A stretch of DNA of 39,487 bases from Gemmatimonadota bacterium (GTDB lineage Bacteria > Gemmatimonadota > Gemmatimonadetes > Gemmatimonadales > Gemmatimonadaceae): positions 1-39,487 of the forward strand of contig JARIEY010000008.1 of NCBI GenBank assembly GCA_031127085.1. The letters run 5' to 3'. This document shows positions 15,816 to 24,159 of the stretch, in pieces. The position numbers and the translations under genes are program-made. Below the pieces are notes generated by a model. It saw nothing but the letters and a program-made list of their open reading frames with translations. It had not been told where the DNA came from and ran no database searches. The first letter of the stretch is position 1, and each line of letters starts with the position of its first letter.

Positions 15816-17030
15816 CTACCAATCGGCGGCGTCGGTCCAGAGCAGGGCCACCGGGCAGCCCGACGACCGGTACTCCGGCGGGGCGTCGGCGCCGTTGGCG
15901 TACAGCTCGAGCGCCTGCCATGTGCGGCGAGGTTGCGCGGCCCAGAACGCCGGCTCAACCGGGCGGCCATCGAGCCACCAGCGGCAGGTCCCGATGGGGA
16001 GCAAGAGGTCGAGTGACGAACTGTCGGCGGCCAGGGCAGGGCCGGCCAGCAGGGCGAGGCCCGGGCGGTCACTGCGCTCGAGAAGCCGCAGGTAATCGCT
16101 CCCTCGCGCGCGGTCAGCGGGTTTCTCCGTCATGGCACTCACCACCACCGAGACCGTACCGCTCAATGCGCTGTGGACGCCAATCCACGGCCGGTAGCCC
16201 GCGGCCCGCACGTCGAGAGTCACGGTACCGTTCGGCGTACCCGGCAGCAGAAAGCCGCCCGTGCGATCCGTGACGGCTGCAATGGAGGTGCCCGTCACTG
16301 CCACGAACGCGCCCATCAACGGCCGGCCATCGCGATCGCGCACGATGCCGCGGAGGTCGGTCACGCCGCTTGAGAGCATCAGGTCCTGCGCGGCAATGCC
16401 ACGTGGGCCGAGTTGGATGAGTGCGGAGGCGATGCGGGCGGAGTCGCGCATTGCGGCGTGAATCCAGGCCCCCCACGGGATGCCGCAGGCCGTCCACGAC
16501 TGTCCCTCACCGTCAGAGACCGTCCGCACCGTGCCTGGGTGCGGCCGCTCACCGGCTCCGTTGGTGGACACCCAACTGACCGACACGTCGACGCGTACGC
16601 GGCCGCCGTCGGCGGCGCGGACGGTACCGAAGGCCAGGGTCTCCGACACACTGTCTGGTGTGCCCGCGCAGAATCGGTTGCGCGCGCCCTCAAAAGACGC
16701 GGTGGCCAGCGTGATCACGGCGGTGGCGCCCGCGAAAACGCGCACGTTCGCCCCAAGCTCGCGGATGCCCAGCGAGTCGAGCGCCGGGTGCCGGAACGCG
16801 ATAGGCCATTCTCCTGCCTTCACACCATCAATGACGAACCGCCCGGCGCTGTCGGTCATCGCCGACCGGTCGAGCGGCGCGATGCGCACAGTGGCGCCGG
16901 CCAGCGGGCCGCCGAGTAGCGAGTCGATGACGACGCCACGGACACGTCCCGCGCGCGCGGTCGACTGCGCCGGCAGGAGGCCGGCGGAGAGGACGACTGC
17001 GCACAGGAAGGCAGCGAACGACCGTCGCAC
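15816..17030 (-). CDS. Exported protein with two carboxypeptidase-regulatory-like domains
   Basis: This is a secreted or outer-membrane-associated protein of 404 residues. The GTG at 17030 gives a signal peptide (MRRSFAAFLCAVVLSAGLLPAQ). The first CarboxypepD_reg beta-sandwich is at about 29-110 (VRGVVIDSLLGGPLAGATV, TDSAGRFVIDGVKAGEW). The second is at about 224-300 (LRGIVRDRDGRPLMGAFV, TDRTGGFLLPG). The last 70 residues (YANGADAPPEYRSSGCPVALLWT) resemble the plug-like end seen in many Gemmatimonadota surface proteins and TonB-receptor plugs. No peptidase active site is visible, so it is probably structural or ligand-binding. The open frame runs on to 17549, but that part is a shadow of the opposite gene. 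It is divergent from the O-antigen-ligase-like gene. Confidence 0.78.
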   Translation of the reverse strand: MRRSFAAFLCAVVLSAGLLPAQSTARAGRVRGVVIDSLLGGPLAGATVRIAPLDRSAMTDSAGRFVIDGVKAGEWPIAFRHPALDSLGIRELGANVRVFAGATAVITLATASFEGARNRFCAGTPDSVSETLAFGTVRAADGGRVRVDVSVSWVSTNGAGERPHPGTVRTVSDGEGQSWTACGIPWGAWIHAAMRDSARIASALIQLGPRGIAAQDLMLSSGVTDLRGIVRDRDGRPLMGAFVAVTGTSIAAVTDRTGGFLLPGTPNGTVTLDVRAAGYRPWIGVHSALSGTVSVVVSAMTEKPADRARGSDYLRLLERSDRPGLALLAGPALAADSSSLDLLLPIGTCRWWLDGRPVEPAFWAAQPRRTWQALELYANGADAPPEYRSSGCPVALLWTDAADW

Positions 17031-17100
17031 GGGAATGGTTGCGTGGGAGATGAACGGAACGTCTCGCCTGCGGAAGATCGCCGCAAGTCGGTTGCGGCCC

Positions 17101-17131
17101 TTTCGGCAGGCCGCCAAGTCCGTTAGCTCTA
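17101..17131 (+). promoter_or_regulatory. Possible Bacteroidota-like promoter with leaderless start for the O-antigen-ligase-like gene
   Basis: TTTC (17101-17104), 19 bases, then TAGCTCTA (17124-17131), 5 bases before the GTG at 17137. The spacing equals that of the Bacteroidota consensus TTTG-N19-21-TAnnTTTG. The match is 3 of 4 for the -33 and 4 of 6 fixed bases for the -7. Confidence 0.28.
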
Positions 17132-17136
17132 TCCCC

Positions 17137-18735
17137 GTGAATCCCCCCGTCGTCTCCCGCCGCACGAGCCAGGCCAGCGCCTGGTCGCTGGTCGTATTCG
17201 GCGTGGTCGCGGTGCTGGTGGCGCTTCCGTACCGGTCGTTCGATCTCGACCGGTTCTTGGTGCCCAAGGAACTGGCGCTGCATGTCGGGGCGGCGCTGGC
17301 GCTCGTGCTGGTGGTGGCCGGCGGCGCGGCCGTGCAGCGTACGCGTCTCGATCGCATCTTCGTTGTCTTTCTTGCCCTGTCGGCGGCGTCGGCGCTCTTC
17401 GCCGTGAACGGCTGGCTGGCGATGCGGGCGCTGGCCATCAGCGTGAGCGCGGTCTTCACCTGGTCGGCGGCACGCACGGCCTCGGCGAATGGCAGCCGTG
17501 ACATCGTGATTCGCGGGCTCGCGGCCGTAACGGTGATTGGGGCCGCCACGGCGCTGGCACAGGCCTACGGTGTGTCCAGCGATCTCGCGTCGCTGAGTCG
17601 CGCACCGGGCGGGACGTTTGGCAATCGCAATTTCATGGCGCACCTCGCGGCTGCCGGCGTGCCGCTGCTGGGATACCTGGCGCTGACCGCACGCGGATGG
17701 AGCGGTGCAATGCTGGCTGCCGCCGGACTCGGGATCAATGCGGCGGCACTCGTGTTGTCGCGCACGCGCGCGGCGTGGCTGGCGCTCGCCTGCTGTGCGG
17801 CCCTCGTGGTGGTGGCCTGGGTCTGGCGGCGCGGGACGATGTGGCGTGACGCCGCGGCGCGACGCGGCCTGATTCTCATCATCACGGGGATGGTGGTCGG
17901 CGCCGCCGGTGCCATCGCGATTCCCAATACGCTCGACTGGCGCAGCAATAACCCGTACCTCGAATCGGCCAAGGGCATCGTCAACTATCGCGAGGGCAGT
18001 GGTCGCGGCCGCCTGCGGCAATACGCCAACTCGGTCACGTTGGCGGCGCGGCATCCGGCGCTTGGCGCGGGGACCGGCAACTGGGCGGTGGAATACCCTG
18101 GTGTCGCGCCGTCCAATGATCCCTCGCTGAGCCAAGAGACGGGGATGACGGCCAATCCGTGGCCGTCGAGTGACTGGATGGCCATGCTTTCCGAGCGCGG
18201 CCTGCCGGCGTTCGTGTCGTGGACCATGCTCATGGCGGGGCTGGGCTTGGCGGGTCTGCTCGGATGGGGACGGCTGGACGCCCCCCTCGACGAGCGGTTG
18301 CGCGCCATCGCCGGCGCGGCCGTGGTGGTGGTGGTGGCGGTGGAGGGGGCGTTCGACGCCGTGCTGCTGCTGGCGACGCCGACACTGGTCTTCTGGGGAG
18401 CAATGGGCGCCCTGATGCCGCCGGCGCCGAGCGCCGCCACGACTGCGCCAATGGGGCGCACGCAACGCGCGGTTCTGGGCGTCATCATCTTGGCGACGGG
18501 ACTGGCTGCCGCTGAGCACAGCGCGCTCAAGATTTCGTCGATGGCGGCATACAGTGAGGGCCAGCTGGGGCGCGCCGTGTCGCTTGACCCCGGGTCGTTC
18601 CGCGCCCGGCTGCGCTATGCGCAGTTGATGATGTCGCGCACCAGTCGCACGCGTGGCTGCGTCGAGGCCAAAGCGGCACTCGCGCTCTTCCCCCGCTCGC
18701 CCGATGCCAAGCGTCTGGCCTCGGGGTGCAAGTAG
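17137..18735 (+). CDS. O-antigen-ligase-family (Wzy/WaaL-type) membrane protein with C-terminal TPR-like tail
   Basis: This is a polytopic membrane protein of 532 residues with about 11-12 helices. The start is GTG 17137, the first start codon in a frame that is shadow upstream. The Wzy_C core has GTFGNRNFMAHLAAAGVPLLG, SRTRAAWLAL and, in the large outside loop, HPALGAGTGNWAVEYPG, the usual O-antigen-ligase-family signatures. The last 65 residues are soluble and helical (AVSLDPGSFRARLRYAQLM, CVEAKAALALFPRSP), like TPR repeats, as in several WaaL-TPR proteins. It should join or polymerise surface polysaccharide, or glycosylate protein; the acceptor cannot be read. No glycosyltransferase genes lie beside it, which is unusual for this family. 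Confidence 0.85.
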   Translation: MNPPVVSRRTSQASAWSLVVFGVVAVLVALPYRSFDLDRFLVPKELALHVGAALALVLVVAGGAAVQRTRLDRIFVVFLALSAASALFAVNGWLAMRALAISVSAVFTWSAARTASANGSRDIVIRGLAAVTVIGAATALAQAYGVSSDLASLSRAPGGTFGNRNFMAHLAAAGVPLLGYLALTARGWSGAMLAAAGLGINAAALVLSRTRAAWLALACCAALVVVAWVWRRGTMWRDAAARRGLILIITGMVVGAAGAIAIPNTLDWRSNNPYLESAKGIVNYREGSGRGRLRQYANSVTLAARHPALGAGTGNWAVEYPGVAPSNDPSLSQETGMTANPWPSSDWMAMLSERGLPAFVSWTMLMAGLGLAGLLGWGRLDAPLDERLRAIAGAAVVVVVAVEGAFDAVLLLATPTLVFWGAMGALMPPAPSAATTAPMGRTQRAVLGVIILATGLAAAEHSALKISSMAAYSEGQLGRAVSLDPGSFRARLRYAQLMMSRTSRTRGCVEAKAALALFPRSPDAKRLASGCK

Positions 18736-18755
18736 GGCGCTGATTCCGGGCTGCC

Positions 18756-18775
18756 GCGCGCGGGTATGTGCGCGC
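18756..18775. terminator. Hairpin in the convergent gap before YhhN
   Basis: GCGCGC (18756-18761) and GCGCGC (18770-18775) pair around GGGTATGT. The right arm ends on the YhhN stop codon. The neighbouring CCGCGCGCGG is itself symmetrical. This is a short stem without a T-run. Confidence 0.38.
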
Positions 18776-19425
18776 TACGCGGCGTCCGCGTCGCGGTCGG
18801 AGACCGAAAGGGCCAGACCGAACTGTGCGATGTAGTAGGTGGAGAGCACCACAAACGTCGCCGCGGGAAATGCCGTGACGAATTTCCGCACGGCCAGCGC
18901 TGAATCGGAGAGCAGAAAGAAGACGCTGCCGACCGCGGCGTAGCGTGCCTCGATCGTGCGCTGCACCTGCCAACGGGCCACGGCCTGCCATGCCATCGTG
19001 CTGATGACGGCGACGTAGCAGACAACCGGCACGCGCATGGGGCCAAGCGATGGCCACAGCACGGCGAGCACGCCAAGCGCGACGGCGTACACCGGCAGGG
19101 CGGGGAGCTTGGGCGCGCGAAGCCCCGCGCCATCGCTCGCAAACGCGGCGATGTATCCGCAATGGCCAATGAGGAACGCCACGAGCCCGGGGACGAACAA
19201 TCCCTGCGGAAGCATCAGCAGGATGTCGCCGGCTAGTGAGGCGGTGAGTCCCGCGGTGATCCACGTGCGGTACGCGGTGGCGTTGCGCGCGCGCAGCACG
19301 ACGGCAACCAGCGCCAACGTGGCGAGCGGCTTGAGCACGTACACCACGGGACGCGCTCCGAGGATGTCGGCACCCGTGTTGACCACGGCGAGCGCGAGAG
19401 CGAGAAGCAGCAGGCGGCGACGCAT
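18775..19425 (-). CDS. YhhN/TMEM86-family membrane protein (lysoplasmalogenase-type)
   Basis: This is an eight-helix membrane protein of 216 residues. The ATG at 19425 is chosen; 30 more codons are open upstream but are Arg/Pro-rich. Family marks are LKPLATLALVAVVLRAR (first helices), TASLAGDILLMLPQGLFVPGLVAFLIGHCGYI (with the conserved D-I-L-L-M and H-x-x-Y) and VGSVFFLLSDSALAVRKF. Animal TMEM86 and some bacterial members hydrolyse the vinyl-ether bond of lysoplasmalogens; most bacterial YhhN proteins are not tested. Its start lies 4 bases after TACATTTG, a possible -7 element, so the mRNA may be leaderless. Confidence 0.87.
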   Translation of the reverse strand: MRRRLLLLALALAVVNTGADILGARPVVYVLKPLATLALVAVVLRARNATAYRTWITAGLTASLAGDILLMLPQGLFVPGLVAFLIGHCGYIAAFASDGAGLRAPKLPALPVYAVALGVLAVLWPSLGPMRVPVVCYVAVISTMAWQAVARWQVQRTIEARYAAVGSVFFLLSDSALAVRKFVTAFPAATFVVLSTYYIAQFGLALSVSDRDADAA

Positions 19426-19429
19426 TCGC

Positions 19430-19437
19430 CAAATGTA
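19430..19437 (-). promoter_or_regulatory. TAnnTTTG -7 element just upstream of YhhN
   Basis: On the minus strand TACATTTG (19437-19430) matches TAnnTTTG exactly and ends 4 bases before the ATG at 19425. No TTTG lies 19-21 bases upstream. The spacing would place the transcription start on or next to the start codon. Confidence 0.32.
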
Positions 19438-19539
19438 GGAGCGGCGACGTCTCTTGCCGAGGGGATCTGGCGAGGGGTTGTCGGGCCCGTGCATTCTTCG
19501 GGGCGAACCCGACACGCCCTTCTCCTTCTTGTCATATCA

Positions 19540-20109
19540 ATGCCCCTCGCCAATGCTCATCTCGCCGCCTGGGATGCGTCGTTGTCCCGGAGTGCCGAGT
19601 ACGCGCGCACCGTCGTCGCGCAGGTGCCGCCTGACGTTCTGCAGCGCCGTCCGTCGTGGCGCGGATGGAGCGCCGCCGAGGTTTTTGAGCATCTCTGTGT
19701 AACGGACGGGCTATACGAGGCACCGCTCCGCGCGCTCTTCACGGCCGAACGCGGCCGCCCCGCGCCGCGTACTGCCACGACGTGGCGCCCCACAATCTGG
19801 GGTCGGCTGTTGTTGTGGTCGTTGAATCCCAGCAACGCGCGCAAATCGCAATCCCCGCCAGCGTTCCGGCCGGGGCCATCGTCGCGGCCGGACGTTATCG
19901 AGGCCTGGCTGACGCAGGTGGAGGCCACGCGCGCGCTGATGCGCGACGCCGATGGTCTCGACCTCCGGGCGCTCAAGCTCTCCTCGCCAGCCGCGCGCCT
20001 CATTCGGCTGAATGCGGGCGACGCGTTTGCCGTGCTGGCCGTGCACGCGGAGCGCCATATGGGGCAGGTGCGTCGAACCCTGGCCGATGTCAGCCCGTCC
20101 GGCGGTTGA
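19540..20109 (+). CDS. DinB-family protein
   Basis: This is a DinB/YfiT-like four-helix-bundle protein of 189 residues. The ATG at 19540 starts MPLANAHLAAWDASL; the open frame to 19489 adds a signal-like run that does not fit a cytoplasmic family. Metal-ligand His candidates fit the DinB pattern: FEHL (about 48-51) and HAERHMGQVRRTL near the C-terminus. The RPSWRGWSAAEVFEHL segment is typical. DinB proteins are metal-dependent and some act as thiol transferases; the function here is unknown. The stop faces the alaX stop with a 12-base gap and no hairpin. Confidence 0.82.
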   Translation: MPLANAHLAAWDASLSRSAEYARTVVAQVPPDVLQRRPSWRGWSAAEVFEHLCVTDGLYEAPLRALFTAERGRPAPRTATTWRPTIWGRLLLWSLNPSNARKSQSPPAFRPGPSSRPDVIEAWLTQVEATRALMRDADGLDLRALKLSSPAARLIRLNAGDAFAVLAVHAERHMGQVRRTLADVSPSGG

Positions 20110-20121
20110 TCGCCCGCGCGC

Positions 20122-21312
20122 TCAGGTGCGTTGTGTCCCGAACGGCAGCTGCAGCAGTGCGGCGACCACGGCATCCACGTGCGCGTCATCAGGCACCGTG
20201 CCCTGCGCCGTACGCGGGGAACCACCACCGCGCCCACCGACCTCCTGCAGCGCGGCCTTGAACAGCGCGCCCGCGTTGGCGTCGAGATCGGCCGAGACGC
20301 CAAACGCAATGGTGCGCGACGCACGCACCGCGCCGGCGGCAACCGTCGTCGGCAACGCGGCGCAGGCAGCGGTCCACGCGCGCATCTCATCGGCCGTCAT
20401 CCCCTCGGCGCCGCGCAGGCGCCGAATGCCGTCGAGGCCCGCGGCCGTTGATTCCCACTGTGCGCGCGCGCGATAGCCGGCCACTTCCTCGGCGAGCTTG
20501 CGGTTCGCCGCGGCCAGCGAGCGTGCTTCGTCGACGCGCGCCTGCACGAGCGGGGCGGCTTCATCGAGTCCGGCGGACAACTGGGCGGCGATGCCGCTGA
20601 GCGCGTCGTAGTCGGCGCGGGCGCGGCGCACCGCACGAGCGCCACAGAGAAATTCCACGCGGACGTTGTCGCGGATCTTTTCGACACGGCGCAGCAGGAT
20701 GAGGCCAATTTCTCCAGTTGCGCGCAGGTGGGTGCCGCCGCACGCGCTCGTGTCGTGATCCGCAATGGTGACGACGCGGAGCGTGCCCTCGCGCGACGAT
20801 GGCCGACGCAGCCGCGGGGCAACCGCTGCGGCATCCTCGAAGGTCACGGTAACGGCGCGGTTTTCCGAGACGAGTTGATTGGCGAACTCCTCGACGCGCA
20901 TCACCTGCGCGGCCGACATGGAGGACGCGCCGAGTTCAATGGTGCAGAGCGCGTCGCCGAAGTGCACGCTGACCGTGGGCCAGTCGAAGAGCACCTCGAA
21001 CACCCCCGAGAGCAGGTGCTGTCCGGTGTGCTGCTGCGCGTAGTCCAGACGGCGTGCCCAGTCGATCACGCCCTGCACGTGCGCCTTGCCCTTGTACGGC
21101 GAGGCCAGCACGTGCGCCACGCGGTCGTCTTCGTCCACCACGTCAATCACATCCACGCCGCCCAGGGTGCCGCGGTCGTGCGGCTGGCCGCCCGACGTGG
21201 GATAGAACGCCGATTGATCGAGGTACAGGCGGCGTCCGTCGTCCGCGCGTTCCACGATGGTCGCATCGAAGGCGCGGAGATAGGTGTCGTGGTAGTAGAG
21301 TCGCGTGGTCAT
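20122..21312 (-). CDS. alaX: Alanyl-tRNA editing protein AlaX (long form with DHHA1-like domain)
   Basis: This is a free-standing editing enzyme that removes Ser or Gly wrongly loaded on tRNA-Ala, 396 residues, matching the long AlaX form. The ATG at 21312 gives MTTRLYYHDTYLRAF. The N-terminal part has DQSAFYPTSGGQPHDRG (32-48). Zinc motifs are HTGQH (95-99) and CGGTH (191-195). A coiled-coil-like helix (about 235-285) precedes a DHHA1-like domain ending in VGGRGGGSPRTAQG. It starts 14 bases after the M28 peptidase stop on the same strand, so the two are probably co-transcribed. The open frame upstream to 21534 is peptidase shadow. Confidence 0.9.
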   Translation of the reverse strand: MTTRLYYHDTYLRAFDATIVERADDGRRLYLDQSAFYPTSGGQPHDRGTLGGVDVIDVVDEDDRVAHVLASPYKGKAHVQGVIDWARRLDYAQQHTGQHLLSGVFEVLFDWPTVSVHFGDALCTIELGASSMSAAQVMRVEEFANQLVSENRAVTVTFEDAAAVAPRLRRPSSREGTLRVVTIADHDTSACGGTHLRATGEIGLILLRRVEKIRDNVRVEFLCGARAVRRARADYDALSGIAAQLSAGLDEAAPLVQARVDEARSLAAANRKLAEEVAGYRARAQWESTAAGLDGIRRLRGAEGMTADEMRAWTAACAALPTTVAAGAVRASRTIAFGVSADLDANAGALFKAALQEVGGRGGGSPRTAQGTVPDDAHVDAVVAALLQLPFGTQRT

Positions 21313-21326
21313 CGCAGCATCTCCGG

Positions 21327-23006
21327 CTACATCGTGGGCTTCTTCACGGGGCGCTGGAACTCGGCATCCTTGTTCCACGTCGGCCACGCCGTGCTCCCGG
21401 CCAGCGACCGCGTAAAGGAAAGCACGATGTTGCTCAGTTGCACGGCGCCGCGCAGGTCCCAGTCGGCGCGATACTCGTCGGTGGGCTGATGATAGCGGTG
21501 CGCCGTGTAGTCCTCGCCTTGCTTGGTCCCCCATCCTTTGGGGCGTCCCTCGTACTCGTTGCCTTCTCCGATGGACACCGACGGCACGCCGATCTTGGCG
21601 AACGCAAAGTGATCGGAGCGGTAAAACGATCCGCGTTCCGGGAACTCCTCGGGGGTGATGCGCATCCCCTGCGGTCGGATGAACGCGCTCAACTGCGGGC
21701 CGAGTGAGCTCTTGGTGTCGCCCAGCACGTTGAGGTCGCGCGTGCGCCCCAGCACGTTGCCGCCGTCCATGTTGAGGTTGGCGACCATCGAGACGGCCGG
21801 AACCGGTGGATTCTCGGCAAAGTACGTAGAACCAAGCAGTCCGCTTTCCTCGGCGGTGACGAACGAGAAGAGGATGGACCGCGGCGGCGCGGGGCTTTGC
21901 GCGAGCACGCGCGCTACGGCGAGCAGGTTAGCCGTGCCGGAGGCGTTGTCGAGCGCGCCGTTATAGATGGAATCGCCGTTCACCTTGGGGCCGATGCCCA
22001 GGTGATCCCAGTGCGTGCTCATCACCACGTACTCATTGCGCCGCGCCGGATGCTGCCCCCGCACGAGGCCAACAACGTTGGCGCTTTCGAGATGCGACAC
22101 CGTGTTCCGGAACGCGACGTCGAGCGTAATGCCGGTCGGTACCGGGCGAAACGCCCGCGACTCGGCCTGCTGGCGTAGCGCGGCGAGATCGAGCCCCGCC
22201 TGCGCGAGCATCGCGGTGGCGGCGCTGTCCGTGATCCAGCCACGGAAGCCGAGTGGCGCCGGAAGCTTGGGGTCGCGCGGGAGGATGCGCTGTTCCTTGG
22301 CCCACGACCCGGTCACGGTATGCCACGGGTAGCCGGCCCGTTCGGTGGTGTGCACGATGAGCGCACCAGCCGCTCCCTGGCGCTCGGCCTCTTCGAACTT
22401 GTACGGCCAGCGTCCGTAGTAGGTCATTGCACGGCCGCCAAAGAGCTTGGGTTCGCCGATCGGCGCGGGAGGATCGTTGACGAGGACGAGAAGAATCTTC
22501 CCCTTCACGTCGACGTCCTTGAAATCGCTCCACCCATATTCGGGTGCCACGGCGCCGTAGCCGGCAAAGACGATCTCGGCCTTGGCGGCGCTCTGCGGCA
22601 CGGCGCTGCCGCCCCAGATGACGACGTCTTCCGGATACCGCAGGCGCGCGGCGGCCTTGCCGGTGGCTTGCACGCGCATCGTGGCGGGCTGCGCGTCGAT
22701 GATGTCAATGGGGACCTTCTGGATGTACGAGCCGTTGACCGCCGGCTCGACGCCAAATGCCCGCAGCTGCGACGCGAGATACTCCACGGTCAGCTTGTCG
22801 CCGCGGGTGGCGGGCGCGCGGCCTTCGAGCAGGTCGCTCGAGAGGAAGCGCAGATAGCCGTCAATCTCGGCCGCGCTGATGGGGCGGACCTGGGCGTGCA
22901 ACGCAGACGGGGCCAAGGGCGCGACGGCAAGGGTCAGCGCGACGGGGAGACGCAACGCCGCCACACGGGCGACGCGGGAACAACGCGGCAGAAGCACGCG
23001 AGGCAT
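21327..23006 (-). CDS. Exported M28-family zinc metallopeptidase with PA-domain insert
   Basis: This is an aminopeptidase-type peptidase of 559 residues from ATG 23006. The signal peptide ends near ALHAQ (39). A PA-like insert lies at about 130-260 (VVIWGGSAVPQ, FAGYGAVAPEYGWSDF, GAAGALIVHTTERAGYPW). Catalytic motifs are THWDHLGIG (331-339, His332 and catalytic Asp334), GALDNASGTA (350-359, Asp353 bridging) and TAEESGLLGS (384-393, catalytic Glu then zinc Glu). LNMDGGNV and YHQPTDEY near the C-terminus carry the last ligands. It should release amino acids from peptides in the periplasm or outside. The next gene downstream is alaX. The open frame upstream to 23096 is not used because it masks the signal peptide. 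Confidence 0.92.
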   Translation of the reverse strand: MPRVLLPRCSRVARVAALRLPVALTLAVAPLAPSALHAQVRPISAAEIDGYLRFLSSDLLEGRAPATRGDKLTVEYLASQLRAFGVEPAVNGSYIQKVPIDIIDAQPATMRVQATGKAAARLRYPEDVVIWGGSAVPQSAAKAEIVFAGYGAVAPEYGWSDFKDVDVKGKILLVLVNDPPAPIGEPKLFGGRAMTYYGRWPYKFEEAERQGAAGALIVHTTERAGYPWHTVTGSWAKEQRILPRDPKLPAPLGFRGWITDSAATAMLAQAGLDLAALRQQAESRAFRPVPTGITLDVAFRNTVSHLESANVVGLVRGQHPARRNEYVVMSTHWDHLGIGPKVNGDSIYNGALDNASGTANLLAVARVLAQSPAPPRSILFSFVTAEESGLLGSTYFAENPPVPAVSMVANLNMDGGNVLGRTRDLNVLGDTKSSLGPQLSAFIRPQGMRITPEEFPERGSFYRSDHFAFAKIGVPSVSIGEGNEYEGRPKGWGTKQGEDYTAHRYHQPTDEYRADWDLRGAVQLSNIVLSFTRSLAGSTAWPTWNKDAEFQRPVKKPTM

Positions 23007-23030
23007 CCTGGAAATGGGAGTCAAAGGGCT

Positions 23031-23070
23031 CGGGGCCCGTGGGTGAACGATATCACGCACACGGGCCCCG
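23031..23070 (-). terminator. Strong hairpin between the oxidoreductase operon and the M28 gene
   Basis: The perfect arms CGGGGCCCGTG (23031-23041) and CACGGGCCCCG (23060-23070) hold an inner GTGA/TCAC pair (23043-23046, 23053-23056). It lies 34 bases after the korB stop and 25 bases before the M28 start, so it is probably the operon terminator. Its closeness to the M28 start also allows a leader role. No T-run follows. Confidence 0.5.
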
Positions 23071-23103
23071 CAGACAGTCGGTCGAGTTTCCGCCACGCGG
23101 TCG

Positions 23104-24159
23104 TTAGCGATAGCGCGCCATCAACGCATCAAGGGCTGCCTTGCCGGGGCACAGGGCGTCGAACGGGAGATGGGCCAAGGGGGTGTCGACCGTGCGATTC
23201 ATATCGTGGAGGTCGCGTCCCGCCTTGTCGATAAACAGGATGCCGGTGGCCACTTCGCCGCGGTCGAGACAGGCGCGCGCGTGGCGATAGGCCGTCTCAC
23301 GGTCGGTGGGGTCGTAGCCCGGCGCGGTGGCGTGCAGCCGCACGCGGCTGCCGTCGTGCATCTGCACGGTCGTCACCGCCTCGTGTGATTCGGGCATCGT
23401 GATCTCGCGGCGCAGCGGCACAAAGTCTGTCGCGACGGTCTCGACCTCGTGCCCACGCACATAGGCGTAGCTCTTGGTCGATCCTTCGTGGTCGTTGAAC
23501 GACACACAGGGGGAGATGACGTCAATCAGCGCGAATCCGCGGTGCGACAGACCGGCCTTGAGAATGGGAACGAGCTGCGCCTTGTCGCCCGAGAACGAGC
23601 GGGCCACGAAGGTGGCGCCAAGCGTCAGCGCGAGCAGCACGGGGTCGATGGGCGCCTGCTCGTTCACCTCACCCTTGCGCGACGTGCTGCCCAAATCGGC
23701 TGCCGCCGAGAACTGCCCCTTGGTCAGGCCGTAGACGCCGTTGTTCTCAATCACGTACAGCATGTTCACGTTGCGCCGGATCGCGTGCACCATCTGGCCG
23801 AGGCCGATGTTCAGCGAGTCGCCATCACCCGAGATACCGATGTACGTGAGCTCGCCGTTGGCGGCGTTGGCCCCGGTGGTGACCGACGGCATGCGTCCGT
23901 GTACGGCATTGAAGCCGTGCGACTGCCGCATGAAATATCCGGTGGTCTTCGAGGAGCAGCCGATGCCACTCATCTTCGCCGCGCGGTGCGGCGGCAGGTC
24001 GAGCTCCCAGAAGGCCTGCACGAGCGCGGCGGTCACCGAATCGTGGCCGCAGCCGGCGCAGAGCGTCGACATCCCGCCTTCGTAATCCGCCTTGGTCAGG
24101 CCGATGGCATTGCGGCGGTCGCTGGGGTGACGGACGGGCGGCTTGTTGATGGATGTCAT
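23104..24159 (-). CDS. korB: 2-oxoacid:ferredoxin oxidoreductase, beta subunit (thiamine-PP binding)
   Basis: This is the TPP-binding beta subunit of a CoA-dependent 2-oxoacid (probably 2-oxoglutarate) ferredoxin oxidoreductase, 351 residues. Cys34, Cys37 (TLCAGCGHDS), Cys68 (GIGCSS) and Cys218 (ISPCVSF) match the four ligands of the proximal 4Fe-4S cluster. The TPP/Mg motif is GDGDSLNIG (111-119), ending in ENNGVYGLTKGQ (138-149). The start overlaps the alpha-subunit stop by 4 bases (ATGA), so the genes are coupled. 2-oxoglutarate is preferred over pyruvate because the split beta and gamma-alpha layout resembles KorAB of aerobes; the substrate is not proven by sequence. Confidence 0.92.
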   Translation of the reverse strand: MTSINKPPVRHPSDRRNAIGLTKADYEGGMSTLCAGCGHDSVTAALVQAFWELDLPPHRAAKMSGIGCSSKTTGYFMRQSHGFNAVHGRMPSVTTGANAANGELTYIGISGDGDSLNIGLGQMVHAIRRNVNMLYVIENNGVYGLTKGQFSAAADLGSTSRKGEVNEQAPIDPVLLALTLGATFVARSFSGDKAQLVPILKAGLSHRGFALIDVISPCVSFNDHEGSTKSYAYVRGHEVETVATDFVPLRREITMPESHEAVTTVQMHDGSRVRLHATAPGYDPTDRETAYRHARACLDRGEVATGILFIDKAGRDLHDMNRTVDTPLAHLPFDALCPGKAALDALMARYR

